Shown piece after piece: positions 59,277-64,000 of a stretch of 64,000 nt of DNA (positions within the stretch are counted from its first letter, which is position 1; each line of letters starts with the position of its first letter). This DNA is from Tanypteryx hageni (Eukaryota; Arthropoda; Insecta; Odonata; Petaluridae). Under the pieces are notes generated by a model. It was given only the letters and a program-made list of their open reading frames with translations, was not told where the DNA came from and made no database searches. Made by a program: the position numbers and the translations under genes. The stretch is from the NCBI GenBank assembly GCA_028673005.1, contig CM054113.1, forward strand, positions 171,786,837 to 171,850,836. Direction: 5' to 3'.

Positions 59277-62241
59277 ATGTCAACAAGGTGTTGGGATGAG
59301 GAAACCCAGTGAGCACTCACCAATCAGACGACTTCAGGTTGGCGAGGCTCCGGGGATGTCGAAGCGACACACGTAAAATAACACAAAAACACAGAAACAT
59401 CACAAACGTAAAGCTTTCGGAACTACTCCTTCTTCAGCTACAGAGAGAGAACTGATGGCGGTGACACTGGGTGGAGGCATGGGGGTGGAAGGGTAGTACG
59501 GAAAGGTCGAGGATTGGAGGAAACGGAGGGGGTTGGGGATGGGTAGGGTGTTGGAAGAAGACAGAAAGGGTGTGAAAATCTATCGAAGGTTGAGGCCTGG
59601 GGGAGTGAAGGAGTTTAGGAGATGGATATGTGAAAGCTCCCACTGACGGAGTTGGGGAGCCGAAGCATTGTCGGGGAGAGCGCGAATGACTCTCACTGTG
59701 AAGCAGTTGTTGAACTTTAAATTATGTTTGTTCGCATGAACGGCCACCGGCAGCGGTCGTTTGAGAATGACGCTGTTGCGGTGGCCATTCATGCGGATGT
59801 TGAGGGGATTGCTGGTGAGGCCAACATAAAAGGCGGGACATTGGGTGCATCTCAGGAGGTAAATGATATTGCGGGTGGTACAGTTGGTGGTGGAAGTTAT
59901 GGGGTAGGTGATGTTAGTTGTGGGACTGGAGAAGGAGTTGCAGGGGGGGTTTATTGGGCATGTTAGACATCGTGGTCTACCGCAGGGGTAAGATCCGGCA
60001 GGGTGTAAAGGCGTGGATGCTGGGGGTTCTTTCTTCCATAGAATATTTGCCAGATTAGGGGGACGGCGGAAGGAGAGCATCGGTGGTCTGGGAAATGGAA
60101 TCTGGTGAGGGGAGGATGAGAGGAGAAGGTGGGCGGCTTTCAGGATGTTTTTCAGAATTTCGTGGATGCCGGGGAAATACAGGGTGGTTAGGGTGAGTTG
60201 GAGGGTGGAATCGGTGGTGGTGTGGGTATTGAGGTGGGAGTTAGGGGTGGCGGGTGCGACTGCCCGCCGGATTTGGTCTCGGATCAGATCCGGCGGGTAT
60301 CCGCGCTGTAAGAAGGCATGTTCGAGGGTGGAGCAGTACTCGGACAGGGAATCTCTGTCCGAGCAAATTCTCCGCCCTCGTCGGGCTAGGGCGTAGGGAA
60401 TAGAGGTTTTGGTGTGGAGGGGATGGCAGCTGTTGAACTGGAGATATTGAAGGCGGTTGGAAGGCTTGAGGTGCACGCTGGTGTGGATTTTGTTTTCCCG
60501 GATGGAGAGATCAACATCCAGGAAGGTGATGTTGGAGGCAGAGGAGTGGTGGGTGAAGGAAAGCGTGGGGTGGGATGAGAGGCGTTGTAAAAAGGATTGT
60601 AGCGAGTCGGGTCCATGTGTCCAGAGAAGAAAAATATCGTCAATATACCTCAGCCATAGGAGTGGTCTGGGGGAAACGTCAAGAAAGCGTTCCTCCCATT
60701 CGCCTAAGAAGGCATTGGCATAGGAGGGCGCCATGCGAGTGCCCATCGCGGTACCTTTTATTTGTAGGTAGTGGCGCCCTCCGAAAGAGAAGTTGTTTTT
60801 TTGGAGCACCATTTCAGCCAGCTTCGTTAGGAAATGGGAGGATGGTCTTGTGTCAGGTGGTCTGGAGTCCAATAATTTTCTCAGGGCGGACAGTCCTTGG
60901 TTGTGAGGGATGTTGGTGTAGAGGGAGCAGACGTCTATAGTGGACATAATTGTGTTAGGTGGGAGAGGGGAAGGGAGTGATTTTAGGCGTAGTAGAAAGT
61001 GGTTTGTCTCTCTGATGAAGGATGGGATTTGACGGACGAGAGGTTGTAGGTGGGAGTCAACATAGGCAGAGATGCGTTCCGTGGGAGAATTAAAGCTGGC
61101 AACAATGGGGCGGCCGGGGATGTTGGGTTTGTGGATTTTTGGGAGTAGGTAGAAGGTTGGGGTCCGGGGTGTGTTGGGGATCATCAGGGAAATGGTGGAA
61201 TCAGAGAGGCCTTCTTGTTTTCCCACGGAACGCAGATATGCAGAAATTTCGGAGGAGTGGCGGTCAGTGGGGTTGGAGGGGAGAGGAAGGTAAGAAGTTT
61301 GGTCAGATAGTTGGCGGAGGGCTTCGTCGTTGTAATGCGAGCGGTCCATTACCACGGTGGTGGTACCTTTGTCTGCAGGGAGGATAATAATTTTGTCGTT
61401 GCGTTTCAACGTAGAAATTGCGTGTCTTTCTGGTTTCGTCAAATTGTCGTTGTGGTCAAGGAGGTCGGGAAAGTTGGGCTGGGCGACTGCGTGAATTATG
61501 TAATTAGCATATTGCTCGATGGGATGGTGGGGAGGAAGAGAGGGTGGGATGTATTGGGAAGGGGGTTTGAAGGCAGAAAGGGATTGTGGAAGTGAGTCGG
61601 GGGAAGATGAGGAGTCAGATGTGGGTGGGGCGGCTTTGAGGCGGAGTAAGCGTACGAAGGCTTGTATGTCGGCAAGGAGACAAAAATGGTCAAATTTTAT
61701 GGTGGGGCAGAAGGAGAGGCCCCGGGAAAGGAGGGCATTCTCGGCGGGGTTAAGAACATGAGAGGAAAGGTTCAGGACGTCATCTGGCTGGGAGGGGTTT
61801 GCGGTATGCGTGGGGGTGAGGTCCTGCGGAGAATTGGGATGCATCCTCGGTTCGCGGGTTGAAACAAAGGGAGACCTCCTGAGAGAGTGTAGTGGGGGTG
61901 GAGTGGGGATTCCCAAAAGGTCGGCCAAGGAGGGTTTTTGGGCGAGGAGAGGCGGGGGAGGGGGGATGTCGGACTTACCAGCTGGGAAGAAGGGGAGAGG
62001 TAGGCCGAGCTGGAGGTGGCGGACGCACATAAGGGAAAGTTTGCGTATGAGTCTGTATCGGTTGGCTGCGATATCTTCTGCAGCTCTACGGAAAATGGCG
62101 TCGAGATCAGCTGTGGAGTTTTGGGAATGATTGAGTTCGTGTATGAGGGTTAAACATTTCTCAAAGTGCAACCTGAAGTCGTCTGATTGGTGAGTGCTCA
62201 CTGGGTTTCCTCATCCCAACACCTTGTTGACATCCATATAT
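59269..62241 (-). mobile_element. Penelope-like retroelement, copy 1, apparently full length
   Basis: The element is bounded by perfect 73-bp inverted arms and codes on the minus strand for RT plus GIY-YIG endonuclease. The sequence is markedly more GC-rich than its surroundings, which with the open frame indicates recent arrival. The 3' region (59276-59579) contains CTGAAGAAGGAGTAGTTCC followed by GAAAGC, similar to the hammerhead-like cores known in Penelope elements. Confidence 0.9.
59580..62201 (-). CDS. Penelope reverse transcriptase with GIY-YIG endonuclease
   Basis: The open frame has 873 codons. A helical N-terminal region and Pro-rich linker (70-220) precede the RT: LPADKGTTTVVMD about 274-286, LPKIHKPNIPGRPI about 353-366, motif A STIDVCSLYTNIPH about 420-433, GTAMGTRMAPSYANAF about 483-498 and the catalytic YIDD at 519-522. 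A Cys cluster CGRPRCLTCP (740-749) leads to the endonuclease IIYLLRC..AFYVGLT at about 779-796. Such enzymes copy the RNA onto cut chromosomal DNA. The frame opens with GTG directly after an in-frame stop; the first ATG is codon 58, so the true start or an upstream intron is uncertain. All core residues are present, so the protein may be active. Confidence 0.93.
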   Translation of the reverse strand: MSTHQSDDFRLHFEKCLTLIHELNHSQNSTADLDAIFRRAAEDIAANRYRLIRKLSLMCVRHLQLGLPLPFFPAGKSDIPPPPPLLAQKPSLADLLGIPTPPPLHSLRRSPFVSTREPRMHPNSPQDLTPTHTANPSQPDDVLNLSSHVLNPAENALLSRGLSFCPTIKFDHFCLLADIQAFVRLLRLKAAPPTSDSSSSPDSLPQSLSAFKPPSQYIPPSLPPHHPIEQYANYIIHAVAQPNFPDLLDHNDNLTKPERHAISTLKRNDKIIILPADKGTTTVVMDRSHYNDEALRQLSDQTSYLPLPSNPTDRHSSEISAYLRSVGKQEGLSDSTISLMIPNTPRTPTFYLLPKIHKPNIPGRPIVASFNSPTERISAYVDSHLQPLVRQIPSFIRETNHFLLRLKSLPSPLPPNTIMSTIDVCSLYTNIPHNQGLSALRKLLDSRPPDTRPSSHFLTKLAEMVLQKNNFSFGGRHYLQIKGTAMGTRMAPSYANAFLGEWEERFLDVSPRPLLWLRYIDDIFLLWTHGPDSLQSFLQRLSSHPTLSFTHHSSASNITFLDVDLSIRENKIHTSVHLKPSNRLQYLQFNSCHPLHTKTSIPYALARRGRRICSDRDSLSEYCSTLEHAFLQRGYPPDLIRDQIRRAVAPATPNSHLNTHTTTDSTLQLTLTTLYFPGIHEILKNILKAAHLLLSSSPHQIPFPRPPMLSFRRPPNLANILWKKEPPASTPLHPAGSYPCGRPRCLTCPINPPCNSFSSPTTNITYPITSTTNCTTRNIIYLLRCTQCPAFYVGLTSNPLNIRMNGHRNSVILKRPLPVAVHANKHNLKFNNCFTVRVIRALPDNASAPQLRQWELSHIHLLNSFTPPGLNLR

Positions 62242-62270
62242 TCATTTTACCTTTCCTTTTCCGTAAGTTG

Positions 62271-62271
<1 letters not shown>

Positions 62272-62329
<58 letters not shown>
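62272..62329. repeat. (AT)n microsatellite
   Basis: Uninterrupted AT run on the other side of the Penelope copy, matching that at 59208-59274. Confidence 0.95.
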
Positions 62330-62333
<4 letters not shown>

Positions 62334-62423
62334 ATGATTTCCCCTAATCCATATCTATTCAATTACTTCTTATGGTAATTTTATTTTTGATTTACGAACG
62401 CCTTTCAGGAACCTAACTAGTTC

Positions 62424-63202
62424 TGATAGAGCATCCCTTCTAGAGTATTACTCTGTCCTCGAGGATGCTCTTCTCAAACGTGGCTACCCTCCAGTCTTGG
62501 TCCGCGAACAGATCCATAGGGCGATGACGCCTACCCACAATGGATCCCATCCTCACACACCCACTATTCCTGCATCTACCCCTCCACTCACTCTTACGAC
62601 ACTTTTCCTTCCTGGTATCCACGAAGCTCTCAAAACAATCCTTCATGCTGCCCACCCAATTCTTACCTCTTCCTCCCATCAGTCCCTCTTTATCAACCTT
62701 TTTGCCAATCCTCCGCTCCTCTCCTTCCGCCGGCCCCCAAATTTGGGAAATATCTTGTGGAGGAAGGAACTTCCCACTTCTAACACGCTTCTTGCAATAG
62801 GCTCCCACCCCTGCAGAAAACCTCACTGCCTCACTTGCCCTATCCACCTACCCTCATCTTCTTCCTCGAGTCCCTCCACCAACATCACCTAGCCCATCAC
62901 CTCCAGAAGCAATTGCACCACCCGTAACGTCATTTACCTCCTTACCTGCACCCTTTGTCCCGCGTTTTACGTAGGCCTCACCAGCTATCCATTAAACATC
63001 CGAATGAATGGTCACCGGAATAGCGTTTCTCCCAGTTGCATTACACGCCAATACCCACAATGTTCCCTTCAATAGTTGCTACAATGTTAGGATTATTCGC
63101 GCTTTACCCTATGACACTCCTGCCCCCCTTCTCCGACACTGGGAGCTAGCACATATCCATCTTCTCGACTCATTCTCTCCACCTGGCCTCAACCTCCGCT
63201 AA
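62424..63202 (+). pseudogene. Penelope C-terminal region with GIY-YIG domain, broken
   Basis: The frame reads LLKRGYPPVLVREQIHRAM, FLPGIHEALKTILHAAHP, LSFRRPPNLGNILWRKELP and CRKPHCLTCP, up to a stop at 62890. In the same frame it continues NVIYLLTCTLCPAFYVGLTS, then shifts near 63015 to NSCYNVRIIRALPYDTPAP and ends SFSPPGLNLR. The RT domain is missing. One stop and one frameshift make it non-functional. Confidence 0.88.
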
Positions 63203-63511
63203 CCCTATTAGCCCCCTTACAATGTCTCCTTGTTACATTGTAGTTATTCGCACTTTCCCTTACCACACTCCCTCTTTATTGGCTATCCACCCCTCCTACT
63301 CACCACCTCCTCCAATCATCAACCTTCCCACATCACCCTGTCATTCCCCGCCCAGTGTGTCACTTGCAGATACTCTTTCGCTGAAGAAGGACATAGGCCC
63401 GATAAGCTTGTGTGTGTTTTTGTGTTCGTGTGCTTCACCTGTCTCTTCGACGCCCCCAGCAGCCTGCCAGCTTGGTCCTCAACTTGGTAAGTGTCCGCTG
63501 GGCTTAAGGAA
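62424..63511 (+). mobile_element. Penelope-like retroelement, copy 2, 5'-truncated and opposite in orientation
   Basis: The copy starts abruptly next to the outer inverted arm with sequence corresponding to residues after RRICSDRDSLSEYC of copy 1. It keeps the C-terminal third of the protein and the 3' region to GGACACTTACC..GCTGGGCTT-type end. It is distinct in sequence from copy 1, so it belongs to another subfamily, to which copy 3 also belongs. Confidence 0.88.
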
Positions 63512-63546
63512 ACTAAAGGAAAAGAAAAGGTAGTGATGAGGGTGGC

Positions 63547-64000
63547 AACAAGGTGTTGAGGGAAGCCCAGCGGACACTCACCAAGTTGAGGACCAAGCTG
63601 GCAGGCTGCTGGGGGCGTCGAAGAGACACGTAAAACACACGAACACAAAAACACACGCAAGCTTATCGGGCCTAAGCCCTTCTTCAGCGAAAGAGTAACG
63701 TAAAGTGACACACTGGGCGGGGAATGACAGGGTGATGTGGGAAGGTTGATGATTGGAGGAGGTGGGGAGTAGGAGGGGTGGATAGCCAATAAAGAGGGAG
63801 TGTGATGAGGTAGAGTCCGAATAGTTACAAAGTAACAAGGAAACATTGTAAGGGGGCTAATAGGGTTAGCGGAGGTTGAGGCCAGGCGGAGAGAAAGAGT
63901 CGAGAAGATGGATATGTGCTAGTTCCCAGTGTCGGAGAAGGGGGGCAGGAGTGTCATAGGGTAAAGCGCGAATAATCCTAACATTGTAGCAACCAATAAA
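63547..64000 (-). mobile_element. Penelope-like retroelement, copy 3, 3' end only within the window
   Basis: From CAACAAGGTGTTGAGGG onward the sequence is the reverse complement of the 3' part of copy 2, by eye about 95% identical. It reaches back to the codons for the C-terminal SPPGLNLR-type end near 63865-63890 and runs out of the window. Copy 1 has the same CAACAAGGTGTTG at its corresponding end, fixing the terminus. Confidence 0.9.

Larger units (their letters stand above)
59097..62423. repeat. Inverted flanks of the Penelope element: 92-bp outer and 73-bp inner arms
   Basis: 59097-59188 is the reverse complement of 62333-62423 (GAACTAGTTAGGTTCCTGAA at the left start). 59269-59341 is the exact reverse complement of 62169-62241 (ATATGGATGTCAACAAGGTG at the start). 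AT-dinucleotide tracts at 59208-59274 and 62272-62329 lie between outer and inner arms on each side. Confidence 0.9.

Noticed and set aside
63203..63850. Pro/Ser-rich open frames in the 3' regions of Penelope copies 2 and 3
   Set aside because: They are mirror images of each other caused by C-rich 3' UTR sequence; no family match and not present as a frame in copy 1.

Overview
The window is eukaryotic nuclear DNA, most likely from an arthropod and probably an insect. Coding segments are short exons with GT-AG splice sites. The DNA is AT-rich and dense in transposons (hAT, pogo/Tigger, piggyBac, Penelope, tRNA-derived SINEs). No operons, bacterial signals or CRISPR arrays are present. The species assignment is inference.

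Two host genes, both on the + strand, are supported. (1) The 3' part of phosphoacetylglucosamine mutase (PGM3; UDP-GlcNAc synthesis) lies at 3129-21671 as six exons, with stop codon and poly(A) signal; the 5' exons are outside the window. (2) The 5' part of a mitochondrial 4-hydroxybutyrate CoA-transferase / acetyl-CoA hydrolase-like gene lies at 30420-57737 as three exons separated by introns of 2.8 kb and about 24 kb; the remaining exons lie to the right of the window.

The 13.2-kb PGM3 intron (3301-16523) is a nest of transposons. The oldest layer is a minus-strand element coding for a recurrent arthropod protein with an HWDGK motif, which I cannot assign firmly to a named superfamily. It has roughly 100-bp diverged inverted ends near 4.09 and 16.16 kb. 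It is interrupted by a 780-bp element, by a 6-kb hAT-like element with GGTTGCCAAC ends, and by a hAT with a ZMYM1-like transposase flanked by a perfect 8-bp target duplication. The 6-kb element contains a Tigger element that itself contains a BED-finger hAT; the innermost 8-bp duplication is exactly the first 8 bases of the Tigger terminal repeat.

The intergenic region (21.7-30.4 kb) holds a piggyBac-type element with a SINE inside it, a six-unit tandem array of about 145-bp monomers with alternating subtypes, a nearly perfect palindrome carrying two opposed tRNA-Gly-like units with 12-bp duplications, and a second piggyBac element with a hAT MITE inside it.

The large CoA-transferase intron 2 is poor in repeats at 33.5-39 kb. 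It then holds decayed pogo and hAT elements, SINEs, a 725-bp element with 42-bp inverted ends, and a second, inverted copy of the 780-bp element. From 59 kb to the end is a Penelope-like element cluster: one copy with an uninterrupted 873-codon RT/GIY-YIG reading frame, a truncated copy in opposite orientation, and the start of a third copy forming a large palindrome with the second.
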